Source: Streptomyces sp. NRRL S-118 (GTDB lineage: Bacteria > Actinomycetota > Actinomycetes > Streptomycetales > Streptomycetaceae). From it: 39,287 nt of DNA. Each line of letters starts with the position of its first letter. Position 1 is the stretch's first letter. The notes below the pieces were generated by a model. That model saw only the letters and a list, made by a program, of their open reading frames with translations, made no database searches and was not told the origin of the DNA. The position numbers were made by a program, and so were the translations under genes. This document shows, in pieces, positions 1 to 8,045 of this stretch. The DNA is taken from contig NZ_KL591031.1 in assembly GCF_000716335.1 (NCBI RefSeq), forward strand, positions 1 to 39,287, in the 5' to 3' direction.

Positions 1-16
1 TGTGTATAAGAGACAG
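1..16 (+). other. Tn5/Nextera mosaic-end adapter remnant
   Basis: The first 16 bases, TGTGTATAAGAGACAG, equal the last 16 bases of the 19-bp hyperactive Tn5 mosaic end used in Nextera library adapters. The AT-rich word stands out from the GC-rich sequence that starts at once after it. It is almost certainly untrimmed adapter at a contig edge and not genomic DNA. Confidence 0.95.
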
Positions 17-93
17 CCCTAGGGTCGCGGTAAGCGTCCGCTTAGCCGCCTCGGTGTGACCATCGGCGTCGCGAGAGAGGCAGGGGGTACCTG

Positions 94-905
94 ATGCCGG
101 TCATCGATGCGTGGATGCAGCACCCCACGCTCCGTCACTCCAACCATGAGATGTTCGAGTCGCTACGTCGGTGGACAGGGCAGGGTTTGCTGGAGGAACC
201 GTTGCCGGTCAAGGCCACGGTGGCCGAAATGACGGCGGCTGATGTGGAGATCGGTCTTTCGGCGGCCTGGTACGGGCCCCAAGGGCCACTGATCAGCAAC
301 GATGAGGTGGCCGGTTCGTCGCCGAGTCCGAAGGACGTCTGCGCGGGGTGGCCGACGCGGATCTCACCCGGCCGGTCCAGGCCGTGAGGGAACTACGCCA
401 GGCCGTGGAGGAACTCGGCTTCGTGGCCCTGCGGATCGTGCCCTGGCTGTGGCAGCTCCCGCCCACCGACCGGCTCTACTACCCGCTGTATGCGGCCTGC
501 GTGGACCTCGGCATCCCCTTCTGCACGCAGGTCGGACACACCGGTCCCCTCCGGCCGTCCGAGACCGGCCGCCCCATTCCGTACATCGATCAGGTCGCAC
601 TCGACTTCCCCGAGCTGACCATCGTGTGCGGGCACATCGGCTACCCGTGGACCACGGAAATGATCGCGGTGGCGGACAAGCACGCCAAGGTGTACATCGA
701 CACCAGCGCCTACACCGCCCGCCGCTACCCGCGCGAGCTGGTCGACCACCTGCGCGGCCGGGGCCGCAGGAAGGTGCTGTTCGGTACCAACTACCCCATG
801 ATCACCCCTGGCCAGGCGCTGGAACACCTCGGCGAACTCGGCCTGGACGAGGAAGCCACCGAGCTGTTCCTGTCCGGCAACGCACGACGGATCTTCAACG
901 TCTGA
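94..905 (+). pseudogene. Amidohydrolase (amidohydrolase-2 family), frameshifted
   Basis: This is a metal-dependent TIM-barrel hydrolase of the amidohydrolase-2/decarboxylase-like type, split over two frames. The first part (94 to about 311) opens MPVIDAWMQHPTLRH, where the usual N-terminal metal motif HxH would sit as D-x-W-x-Q-H. The second part (about 312-905) carries PFCTQVGHTGP, the conserved VCGHIGYPW segment, YIDTSAY and the C-terminal FGTNYPMITP and SGNARRIFNV. The frames join around 309-314, where GTGGCCGG reads correctly if one C is restored (GTGGCCCGG, giving VARFVAESEG). Together they would make about 270 residues, normal for the family. A purine-rich ribosome site (GAGAGAGGCAGGGGG) precedes the ATG at 94. 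The single missing base could be an assembly error or real inactivation. Confidence 0.75.
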
Positions 906-1093
906 CAGTTCCGGGTCGCTTCGGACCCGCATGAGCATCGCCGCGAGACGGAGTGCGGCCCGATGGGCGAGAGCGAGCTCGTCGGTCCGCATGGCCGGGC
1001 CACGCCACTGCTTGAACGGTCGATCGAGCAGTTGCGTGCTCGCGCGGGGACCCGGGCCGGCGATTCGACACGGCGGACGTTCCCGCTGCGTGG

Positions 1094-1680
1094 ATGGCCG
1101 AGCGTTACGGCAGCGAGCGCTTGGATCAGGACCGGGACGACATCGTGTCGTACTGCAGTGACGGAACAGTTCAGCTCAGAGCGCGGACCGAGGAGGTGAC
1201 CGCCTATCACGCGGACGCTCCCCGTGGACCGTTGTCCCCTCCGATCTCCCCGGCCGAGGTGGAGGACGCTGAGCGGCGCATCGGACGAACTCTGCCCGAA
1301 CTGCTCCGGCGTGTTTGCACGGAGGCCGCCAACGGAGGATTCGGCCCCGACAGCGGCCTCGCGTCCCTGACCGAAGGCAATCACGCAGCCAGGCACCTGA
1401 GCCACTGGCCGTGCGCGGTCAGCGTCTACGAACGCAACCGGACGCGGGGCCTGCCGCCATCCTGACTCCACCTCGCGTACGGCGGCTGCACGATGGAGTG
1501 GCAACTCTCCTTGACGGCGGTCGACAACCCGGAGCTGCTCTACGACGCCGACGGTTCGGAGCCCGGGGCGAAAGCCCTCACGACGGCCTGCGCCATGCGT
1601 CCTCATCACTGCGACGCTCGCTCTGGATCTGGGCGGATGGCGGCAACGTGTGGGACGAAGTCGTCAACCGCCGCTCCGAC
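1094..1680 (+). pseudogene. SMI1/KNR4 (SUKH) domain protein, broken
   Basis: Residues encoded at about 1200-1465 match the SUKH fold start: PPISPAEVEDAERRIGRTLP, then ELLRRVCTEAANGGFGP and LASLTEG. Members act as immunity proteins in polymorphic toxin systems or as single-domain housekeeping factors. The frame stops with TGA at 1463-1465, yet the same frame continues in family style (LAYGGCTMEWQLSL, then PELLYDADGSEPGAK) to about 1570. The C-terminal end (HDGLRHASSSLRRSLWIWAD, then GGNVWDEVV) lies one frame over, to about 1670. There is therefore at least one stop or indel at about 1450 and one shift at about 1575. The start is uncertain: the frame is also open upstream of 1094. No adjacent toxin gene is visible. 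Confidence 0.6.
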
Positions 1681-1941
1681 CGTGAGTGCCTCGCACCCTA
1701 CGCCCATCTCGTTTTGGAACGGTCGGCTGAGCAGGCTTGTTGTGACCGAGTGGGCGGCGGGCCCTGCTGGCGCTTTGGCTCTGTGGTGTGGCCCGTGGCG
1801 GAGCCTCATGCGCGGCTGCGGGGAGGGGGCACCGCTGACCCGGGCTATGAGGAATGCCCCCGCCCCCCGGCACTTCACGAGGCACAGCGCTCAGGGCACG
1901 CCCGCGTCCATCAGGTGATGGGTACCGGGCAGCGGGCCGGT

Positions 1942-1972
1942 TTGACCTTGACACGGTGACAAGGCCTTCACT
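1942..1972 (+). promoter_or_regulatory. MerR-type promoter with 19-bp spacer and dyad operator
   Basis: The -35 TTGACC (1942-1947) and -10 TTCACT (1967-1972) are separated by 19 bp, the over-long spacer that marks MerR-activated promoters. The spacer region holds the near-perfect dyad CCTTGACACGGTGACAAGG (1946-1964), with arms CCTTG/CAAGG and inner CAC/GTG. The predicted start near 1979 gives a short leader with an AAGGAGGT ribosome site ahead of the ATG at 1995. The MerR-HEAT gene two genes down is the obvious regulator. Confidence 0.85.
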
Positions 1973-1994
1973 GCCTTCCAAGGAGGTGGTCTCG

Positions 1995-2666
1995 ATGACG
2001 ACCACGAAACGGGACATGGATGCGCTACGAGCGCTCCAGGGGCTGGAGGACGGCCGTCCATCCGCACGACTGCGGGCTGCTCTGGCGGTCGGCGCCACAC
2101 CTGACCCGTGCTTTGTTGACAAGCTCGTCGATCGATGTGCGATCGAGCCCGAATTTTTCGTCCGCGACATGCTGACCTGGGCACTCACCCGTCACCCGAC
2201 GTCCATGACGCTGCCCCGGCTGCTCCGCGAAGTCCGTTCGGAGCGTGCGCAGGCCCGGAGCCAGGCGCTGCACACACTGTCCAAGATCGGGGACCGTCAG
2301 GCGTGGCCGGCGATCACACGGGCGCTGCTCTCCGACGCCGACGGCGAGGTGGCGCGCAGTGCCTGGCGGGCGGCGGTCGTGCTCGTGCCGGAAGGCGAGG
2401 AGCCTGTGCTGGCCACGGAGTTGGCGACGCAGCTCGGGCGCGGTGAACGGGAGATGCAACTGAGTCTCAGCCGGGCGCTGGTCGCGCTGGGTGAAGTGAT
2501 CGTGCCGGCGCTGCGGACTGCGACGACGGCCCCTGACCCGGGTGTGCGCGCGCACGCGCTCGCCACACAACGGCTGCTGCGGGAGCCGGACGCCGTTTTC
2601 GAGTATGCGATCGAGGAGGCCAGACGGGTCGTGGCCCTCGGCGGGTCCGGCCAGGAAGGACAATAG
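1995..2666 (+). CDS. HEAT-repeat protein, partner of the MerR-HEAT regulator
   Basis: A 223-residue protein made almost entirely of alpha-helical HEAT/PBS-type repeats. Examples are LPRLLREVRSERAQARSQAL followed by HTLSKIGD, AWPAITRALLSDADGEVARS followed by AWRAAVVL, and VPALRTATTAPDPGVRAHAL. No catalytic motif, signal peptide or membrane segment is visible, so it is probably a cytosolic protein-binding scaffold. ATG 1995 is chosen because AAGGAGGTGGTCTCG lies directly before it; the frame is open further upstream but that part overlaps the promoter. It ends 3 bases before the GTG of the next gene, so the two are surely co-transcribed from the MerR-type promoter at 1942-1972. Function is unknown; by context it is likely to bind or modulate the downstream regulator or a shared target. 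Confidence 0.85.
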   Translation: MTTTKRDMDALRALQGLEDGRPSARLRAALAVGATPDPCFVDKLVDRCAIEPEFFVRDMLTWALTRHPTSMTLPRLLREVRSERAQARSQALHTLSKIGDRQAWPAITRALLSDADGEVARSAWRAAVVLVPEGEEPVLATELATQLGRGEREMQLSLSRALVALGEVIVPALRTATTAPDPGVRAHALATQRLLREPDAVFEYAIEEARRVVALGGSGQEGQ

Positions 2667-2669
2667 GAC

Positions 2670-3674
2670 GTGTTGATCGGTGAGGTGGCGCGACGGTCCG
2701 GGGTCAGTGCCCGCATGCTCAGGCATTACGAGTCCCTCGGCCTGGTGCGGCCCTCGGGGCGTACGGGCTCCGGCTTCCGGGAGTACTCCGGGGAGGACCT
2801 CCGCCGGATCTTCCACATCGAGAGCTTGCGGTCGCTGGGGCTGTCGCTGCGTGAGATCGGGCGCGCGCTGGAAGATCCCGGCTTCACGCCCGCAGCTCTC
2901 GTCGGGGACCTCATCCGTAAGACGCACGAACGCATCACGGCGGAGACCGAGCTGCTCAGGCGGCTGCGCCGGATCGATGCCGCGGACCCTGCCGGCTGGG
3001 AGGACGTCCTCGAGATCGTTGCGCTCCTCCAGGCCTTGGGAGCGAAGAGTGCCGACGCTCGCCAGCGCGCAGCCCTTTCCTCCGTCGACAAGGTTCCGGT
3101 GCCGGTGGAGGCGCTCGTCGAGGCGGCACTGAACGAGACAGACCCGAACGTCGCCGGAGCCCTCCGGTGGGCGCTGGCGCGATCGGGCGACGGCGGCGTG
3201 GCGCTGCTTGCAGAGGGCCTCGGCTCACCGATGGCCGCGGTGCGGGAACGTGCCGTCCGGACCCTCGCCGAGCTGCCCGGTGACGAGGCCACCGCGCAGC
3301 TGCGGGAGGCTCTCGCGCACCCCGATGTCGCGGTCCGCAGGTATGCGGCCTTGGCTCTGGGGACACGTGGAGTGGCCGATGCGGTCCCGACGCTCATCGA
3401 CATGATCGTGGTGGGAAGGAACGACACGGACGCGGCCGATGCACTGAGCGTGCTGGCGAGCGACCAGGTGACGGCGGACCGGATCGCGACCGGCCTCGTC
3501 GACCGCCTCGCCCACGACACCCCTCCTGCGCCTGCACGCGGGCGGCTGGCCCAGGCGTTGGGGGGCATCCCGGGGGCGACGGCCTCACGCGCCCTCGTGG
3601 AGCTGTCGCATGACGGGGACCGTGCTGTTGCGCTGACTGCGGCGTACCTTCTTCAGCTGCGCGACACACGGTGA
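2670..3674 (+). CDS. MerR-family regulator fused to HEAT repeats
   Basis: Residues 1-70 form a MerR winged helix-turn-helix (LIGEVARRSGVSARMLRHYE, then SLGLVRPSGR and FREYSGEDLRRI). A coiled-coil dimerisation stretch follows to about residue 125. The remaining 200 residues, where MerR proteins usually carry a small ligand domain, are HEAT repeats (for example MAAVRERAVRTLAELPGDEA, TAQLREALAHPDVAVRRYAA and TASRALVELSHDGDRAVALT). At 334 aa it is much longer than classical MerR proteins (about 130-150). The GTG start at 2670 follows the stop of the upstream HEAT gene by 3 bases, implying translational coupling. The protein probably binds the dyad at 1946-1964 and autoregulates. The HEAT array suggests that it senses a protein or large ligand instead of a metal or small drug; that is inference. 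Confidence 0.88.
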   Translation: MLIGEVARRSGVSARMLRHYESLGLVRPSGRTGSGFREYSGEDLRRIFHIESLRSLGLSLREIGRALEDPGFTPAALVGDLIRKTHERITAETELLRRLRRIDAADPAGWEDVLEIVALLQALGAKSADARQRAALSSVDKVPVPVEALVEAALNETDPNVAGALRWALARSGDGGVALLAEGLGSPMAAVRERAVRTLAELPGDEATAQLREALAHPDVAVRRYAALALGTRGVADAVPTLIDMIVVGRNDTDAADALSVLASDQVTADRIATGLVDRLAHDTPPAPARGRLAQALGGIPGATASRALVELSHDGDRAVALTAAYLLQLRDTR

Positions 3675-3909
3675 CGGATTTCTCCCGGAGTGCCGCGTAT
3701 GCGGATCGCGTGGGTGACGATTCCGCGCTGTCGTCGGGTCCCGTCCCGTTGCACTGCTGCATGGTGTGTCCCGGCTGCCGACTGTCCGTCACCCCACCGT
3801 CCGCCGCTCAGCCGTCCCGGTCGTCCGTCGCCGCTCGCGGCCTGCCGTCGCGTCCGCCGGTTGCCTGAATCTGTGGGCGACGCATTCCGCATGAAAGGTG
3901 GTTGCTCTC

Positions 3910-4073
3910 TGGTGATGCGCCTTCTCGCGGTGTAACGTCGCTCGTAGATGTCGTGGTTCGCAGTTCCTGCCCACGCGGTGGCGTGGGCTTCTTGCTGTGC
4001 AGTGCCTGAGGACCAGGGCGATCACCTCCGGGTCCGCGCGGTGCGGGCCCGATATCGACTGAGAGGCACCGGC
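3910..4073 (+). promoter_or_regulatory. Cold-shock gene promoter and long structured 5' leader
   Basis: A candidate promoter TGGTGA-17 bp-TAACGT (3910-3938) would start the RNA near 3945, leaving about 129 nt before the csp ATG. The leader holds two strong hairpins. One is GCCCACGC/GCGTGGGC at 3969-3988 with loop GGTG, followed by TTCTT. The other is GGGTCCGC/GCGGGCCC at 4030-4050, with one G-U pair. Between them, GATCACCTCC at about 4020-4029 equals part of the 16S rRNA 3' end and could pair with the purine-rich GAGAGG ribosome site at about 4061-4066. This suggests structural control of translation, as in other cold-shock leaders. The remaining sequence at 3675-3909 holds no gene I can support. 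Confidence 0.5.
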
Positions 4074-4277
4074 ATGGCCAGCGGAACCGTGAAGTGGTTC
4101 AACTCCGAAAAGGGCTTCGGCTTCATCGCGCAGGACGGCGGTGGCCCGGACGTCTTCGCGCACTACTCCAACATCAACGCCAACGGCTACCGCGAGCTCA
4201 CCGAAGGCCAGGCCGTCACCTTCGACGTGACCCAGGGGCAGAAGGGCCCGCAGGCGGAGAACATCACCCCCGCCTGA
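4074..4277 (+). CDS. Cold-shock protein, CspA family
   Basis: A 67-residue single cold-shock domain that binds single-stranded RNA/DNA and acts as an RNA chaperone in the cytoplasm. RNP1 (KGFGFIA) and RNP2-like (VFAHYSNI) motifs are intact, the N-terminus is [18 protein letters not shown], and the length is typical. The ATG at 4074 follows a GAGAGGCACCGGC ribosome site. The open frame extends upstream to 3948, but that part has no family similarity and lies in the leader. It is monocistronic, with a long structured leader upstream and a strong hairpin terminator 20 bases after the stop. Confidence 0.97.
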   Translation: MASGTVKWFNSEKGFGFIAQDGGGPDVFAHYSNINANGYRELTEGQAVTFDVTQGQKGPQAENITPA

Positions 4278-4297
4278 TCCTTGCGGCACAGTGCTGA

Positions 4298-4325
4298 GGC
4301 CCGCGGAGCGCATGCTCCGCGGGCC
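4298..4325 (+). terminator. Hairpin terminator after csp
   Basis: A perfect 12-bp stem GGCCCGCGGAGC / GCTCCGCGGGCC with a GCAT tetraloop lies 20 nt after the csp stop. There is no long T run, as is common for Streptomyces terminators. Confidence 0.85.
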
Positions 4326-4891
4326 TGAAGCATTCCTCATCAGCTTGGCCGGTGCCGGTGGTCGAGAACCTCACTGGCCCTCATGCGCTTTGAGGCTGCT
4401 GTCCTGCACTTCCTTTCCGTCGTCGCAGGAATCCCACCCGGCCCGTGCCCCAGTCCCGCCGGCGGGGATCTTCTCCGGTGGTTCGCCGCCGTACGTGGCC
4501 GTACAGCTGGCCCTTCCTGCGCGTCGCGACTCCGATCCGGCGGCGTGCTGCCGGTCGGGGGCGTGCCTCTGGGCTTCCGCAGGGCCGTCGTACCCCGTTC
4601 CGCCGCGTCGGTTCGCTGCTGCCCGGGGGCCGGCCCTCCGCCGCCCCGTCGTGGGCCGTGCCTCCGCGTCGTTGACGTGCGGTGGCCGCTCCCACCGACG
4701 GACGCGAGGAGCCGCCGTGTTGCCGCCCGGCTGCCGGATGTGCCATGTACTGGTTCCGGCCCCACCGGGCCGCTGTCGCCGTGTCGCTCCTGGCGTCCCG
4801 GCTGCGGCCGCGCTGTGGGGAGCGTGAGGCTGCCCGCCGCGGGGTCCCGTCGTCCGCCACGGCGTCGTCCGTCTCCGACGCGCGTGCCGGT
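4326..4891. other. Intergenic spacer, A-poor/T-rich, no gene seen
   Basis: No open frame here shows family similarity or a convincing start. On the + strand T far exceeds A (for example 11 T against 3 A in 4441-4500). The same skew recurs in other long spacers of the window. Confidence 0.5.
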
Positions 4892-5266
4892 TCAGAGGGT
4901 GCCGATGAGGGCCAGGGCTCCGACCGGTAGCAGCAGCATCCACTGCGGGAGCTGAAGGAGCGGCCGTGGCCGGTCGGCGGCCAGCGTGATGATGAGGAAC
5001 ACCACCGCGTACGCGACGTACTGCGCTGCGATGAACAGTACGAGCGCCGTACTGGGAGCGGCCGCGAAGGCGAGTGCGAGCAGCACCACGGAGCTGAACA
5101 CGAGGTCCGCGGTGACCAGGTGCCACACTGCGTGCAGGGTGCGCTTGGGCTCGGCGGGCAGGGGGCCGGTCAGCAGCGGGCGGACGATGGACCGTCCGCC
5201 GGCGGCGACGTGGATGACCGTGGTCGCTGCCGCGATGCCGCCTGCGGCGAGGAGCCAGCCGTTCAC
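4892..5266 (-). CDS. Small integral membrane protein
   Basis: A 124-residue hydrophobic protein with four likely membrane helices: residues 4-20 (WLLAAGGIAAATTVIHVAAG), about 53-70 (TADLVFSSVVLLALAFAAA), about 72-93 (ALVLFIAAQYVAYAVVFLII) and about 107-123 (LPQWMLLLPVGALALIGTL). No enzyme motif is recognised. Its ATG overlaps the end of the upstream TetR gene by 4 bases (ATGA type), so the pair is one translationally coupled operon and the membrane protein is a likely target or partner of the regulator. A transport or stress role would be a guess. Confidence 0.75.
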   Translation of the reverse strand: MNGWLLAAGGIAAATTVIHVAAGGRSIVRPLLTGPLPAEPKRTLHAVWHLVTADLVFSSVVLLALAFAAAPSTALVLFIAAQYVAYAVVFLIITLAADRPRPLLQLPQWMLLLPVGALALIGTL

Positions 5267-5850
5267 CGGACCTCGATTCCCTTGGTGATCATCGCCGCGA
5301 TACGCCGGGACAGGTCCGGGTCCGGGTGTTCTCCGACGATTCCGAGGTGGAAAAAGACGGCCCCGGCCAGAGTGTCCAGCATCAGGTCCACCGGGACATC
5401 CGCGCCCATCTCACCGCGCTGCGCAGCCCGGTCGAATACCGCGACCAGCCGCTGCTTGGCCGGCTGGAGGAAGCGGGAGCGGATCGTTGCGCGCAGTTTC
5501 GGCGTGGCGGCGAAGTCGGCGAGCAGGCCGGGGAGGGCCGCCGCGGCCGCCGGCGCGGAGAACTCCTCGACCAGCGACTGGACCACGGCCGTGAGGTCCC
5601 CCTCCAGCGTCCCCGTGTCCGGCAGTTCTGCGGTGTCGGCGGCGGTGAAGACCGCTTCGTAGACAAGCTCCGGCTTGCCGGACCACCGACGGTAGATGGT
5701 GTCCTTGCCGACACCCGCGCGCGTGGCGACGGCACCCATGGACATCGCCGCGTAACCGCTCTCGGCAACCAGCTCGGCAGCCGCTCGGACGATTGCGGCA
5801 CCGGATCGCTCGTCTCTGGGGCGCCCTCGTCCAGCAGGGGAAGAAATCAT
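5263..5850 (-). CDS. TetR/AcrR-family transcriptional repressor
   Basis: A 195-residue TetR regulator. The N-terminal HTH is classic: AAAELVAESGYAAMSMGAVA then TRAGVGKDTIYRRWSGKPEL (residues about 23-62). The helical ligand-binding domain (residues 75-195) resembles the TetR_C_11 type (LPGLLADFAATPKLRATIRS, then FLQPAKQRLVAVFDRAAQRG). It is first in an operon with the overlapping membrane-protein gene. A 20-bp near-palindrome lies 15 bases upstream, inside the likely promoter, so negative autoregulation is expected. The ATG at 5848-5850 has only a close GGAAG before it, so initiation may be weak or leaderless-like. Confidence 0.92.
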   Translation of the reverse strand: MISSPAGRGRPRDERSGAAIVRAAAELVAESGYAAMSMGAVATRAGVGKDTIYRRWSGKPELVYEAVFTAADTAELPDTGTLEGDLTAVVQSLVEEFSAPAAAAALPGLLADFAATPKLRATIRSRFLQPAKQRLVAVFDRAAQRGEMGADVPVDLMLDTLAGAVFFHLGIVGEHPDPDLSRRIAAMITKGIEVR

Positions 5851-5864
5851 GCTTCCATAAATAT

Positions 5865-5884
5865 CATACGGGTCGCCCCGTATG
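5865..5884 (-). promoter_or_regulatory. TetR operator palindrome in promoter
   Basis: CATACGGGTCGCCCCGTATG is a 20-bp palindrome with a single mismatched pair. On the minus strand, TTTTCC and TGATAT with a 17-bp gap bracket it. A repressor bound here would block its own promoter. Confidence 0.7.
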
Positions 5885-6022
5885 GAAAATAGTGAACTGT
5901 CCGCCGGGGATTTGGTGGGGCGGCGCGAGTCGGTGGTCGACCAGGACCCAAGGGAAGCGGCCAGTCCGGTCTGCCGAACGACCTTCAGGCACCCGTTTCG
6001 GGTCTATTTCGTTGCACGAGGC

Positions 6023-6611
6023 ATGGCAGGTCTCGTAGAGCGGCTGGTGCCGGAGGAGCTGGGGATCAGTTCCGGCGGGTGGTGCCGCCGACCGAGGTGG
6101 TCCGCCCGCAGGTGGAGGAAGAGGCGAGCGGATGATGGCGAGGTCTTGGCCGGGATCATTCTCGTGCCACCTCCGACCGCACCTGGCGGCAACTGCCGCC
6201 CGTGTTCGGGCCGTGCCGGCAGACGGTCTACCGGCGCTTCGCCCAGTGGAGAGGCGCACGGGTCCGAGCCCGCCTTCACGGCGTGGTCTTGGGCGAGTTG
6301 GGTGCGCGCGGTGAGCTGGACTGGTCCCGCTGCGCGATCGACTCGGTGCGGGTTCGCGCCGCAAAGGGGGCTCCTGGTAGGACCACATCCGACCGACCGC
6401 GGCAAGAACGGATCGAAGACTCCACGCCGACCTTAGGTAGGACTACGCCCCCTGCCGGCGACGGGCTCGAGCGCGTCACCGCTGGGTCGTGGAGAGAACA
6501 GTGTCCTGGCTGGCCGGCTGCCGACGCCTGCGCCGCCACTACGAACGCAAGCCCGAGCACTTCCTGGCTGGGGTCGGCGTCGCAGCCTTCATCGGACATC
6601 GCCGCCTGACA
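6023..6611 (+). pseudogene. IS5-family transposase remnant, internally deleted
   Basis: Scattered frames reassemble into an IS5-type DDE transposase. From 6023 there is LVERLVPEELG, then LAGIILV, then TWRQLPPVFG-type sequence, then VYRRFAQWRGARVRARLHGV followed by VLGELGARGELDWSRCAIDS to about 6385. The end (VVERTVSWLAGCRRLRRHYE, then RKPEHFLAGVGVAAFI) lies at about 6484-6605. The central part with the second Asp of the DDE triad is missing between about 6420 and 6470, and several frameshifts occur. The element is dead. I could not define terminal inverted repeats. Confidence 0.75.
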
Positions 6612-7178
6612 CGCTGAGGCGCGAGGTCAGCCGGCCGGCGACGTCAGGGGATCCGGTCCGCAGATCGGGAGCCCCCCTCGCAGGTGGGTCCATCCGCGCG
6701 GCCGCCGAGACGTGCGCCTGCTGCAAGCGCAACAGGGGATGGGTCTATACGGCCACCTTTTAGTGCCGCTGTTGCCCGGTCCGAGGGCGCGCTGATCGGC
6801 AGGACGCGGATCAGGGTCCGCAAGCCCCCGCCTGCCGTCTCGACGGGCGCCGCCCGCTGGGACATGCACGACCGCCCTCAGGAACCTCGGCCGCCGCGGT
6901 CCGGAAGGACTGGCTGAGAACCTGTCACCATCCACGTACCCCCGCCTGGTTGCCGACAGGATCGGCCCGCTCGGCACTCGTACGGAAGTGCCTTCGGCCC
7001 GCGCTCGCCCGCGCGTTCCGAGCGCGGGCGGCGCCGGGGAGCCGGCCCCGGCGTACCCGCCACCGGGGGAGCCGGTCCGTGCCGTCTCGTACACCCGACT
7101 TGATCGGGCACAGGATGTCGGGTCCGGCATGGTGAGTGCTGCCTAGCGTGGTGGGCGTCAAGAGGAAGGTGAGCGGGC
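6612..7178. other. Intergenic region upstream of the araC-type gene
   Basis: No gene is supported here. Open frames on both strands are Arg/Pro/Ala-rich shadows without family features. A weak promoter-like TTGATC near 7100 and TAGCGT near 7145 precede the AraC gene, but the gap between them is too long for confidence. Confidence 0.4.
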
Positions 7179-8045
7179 ATGCTGGAGCGGCTGAACCAGG
7201 CCATGGAGCACATCGAGGCCCATCTCGACCAGGCCATCGAGGTGGAGGAGCTGGCGCGCATCGCGGCCACCTCGGAGTACCACCTGCGGCGGATGTTCTC
7301 CGCGCTCGCGGGCATGCCGCTGTCGGAGTACGTCCGGCGCCGTCGGCTCACCCTCGCGGGCGCCGAAGTCCTCGCGGGGCGTGAGACGCTGCTGGAGATC
7401 GCGGTGCGCTATGGCTACGGCTCCGGCGAGGCGTTCGCGCGGGCGTTCCGTGCCATGCACGGCATCGGACCGGGCGAAGCCCGGCGCACCGGCGCCGAGC
7501 TCAGCTCCCAGCCCCGGATGGCCTTCCGCCTCACCATCGAGGGGAGTAGCAGTATGCGATACCGCGTTGTGGACAAGGCGGACTTCACCGTTGTCGGGCT
7601 CAAGACCCGGATACCGCTGGTGCATGCGGGGCCGAACCAGGCGATCATGGACTTCGTCCGCGGGATCGCCCCGGAGACGCTGGAGCGGCTGGAGAAGCTG
7701 TCGGACCAGGAGCCGCACGGCATCGTCGCGGTCTGCGACGGCCTGGACCCCAGCCGCGCCGAGGGCACCGAACTCGACTACTACCAGGGCGTGATCACTT
7801 CCGTGGCCGCTCCCGAGGGCACGACCACGTTGGCCGTCCCGGCCGGCACCTGGGCGGTCTTCACCACGTCCGGGCCGGCGCCGCAGGCGATCCAGGAGCT
7901 GTGGCGGGACGTCTTCACCGAGTGGTTCCCGTCGAACCCGTACCGCAGCCGTACCGGCCCTGAGATCCTGCGCACCCGCCTGTCGGCGGACAAGGCGGCG
8001 GCCGACGCCGAACTGTGGCTCCCGGTGGAGCCCGAGCACGGGTGA
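7179..8045 (+). CDS. AraC-family regulator with GyrI-like effector domain
   Basis: A 288-residue regulator in Rob/SoxS-like order. Two AraC helix-turn-helix motifs occupy residues 1-105 (IEVEELARIAATSEYHLRRM, then FSALAGMPLSEYVRRRRLTL, and LEIAVRYGYGSGEAFARAFR followed by AMHGIGPGEARR). A GyrI-like/effector-binding domain occupies about 125-288 (YRVVDKADFTVVGLKTRIPL, then VPAGTWAVFTTSGPAPQAIQ, then ELWRDVFTEWFP). Such proteins bind hydrophobic cationic drugs or related ligands through the GyrI-like domain and activate stress or efflux genes. The ATG at 7179 has an AGGAAGGTGAG ribosome site. It is monocistronic, and no efflux target lies beside it. The protein looks intact. Confidence 0.92.
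   Translation: MLERLNQAMEHIEAHLDQAIEVEELARIAATSEYHLRRMFSALAGMPLSEYVRRRRLTLAGAEVLAGRETLLEIAVRYGYGSGEAFARAFRAMHGIGPGEARRTGAELSSQPRMAFRLTIEGSSSMRYRVVDKADFTVVGLKTRIPLVHAGPNQAIMDFVRGIAPETLERLEKLSDQEPHGIVAVCDGLDPSRAEGTELDYYQGVITSVAAPEGTTTLAVPAGTWAVFTTSGPAPQAIQELWRDVFTEWFPSNPYRSRTGPEILRTRLSADKAAADAELWLPVEPEHG

Noticed and set aside
4816..4850. Further CRISPR-like match (GCTGCCCGCCGCGGGGTCCC)
   Set aside because: It lacks the GGGGATG core and correct length; likely chance in GC-rich DNA.
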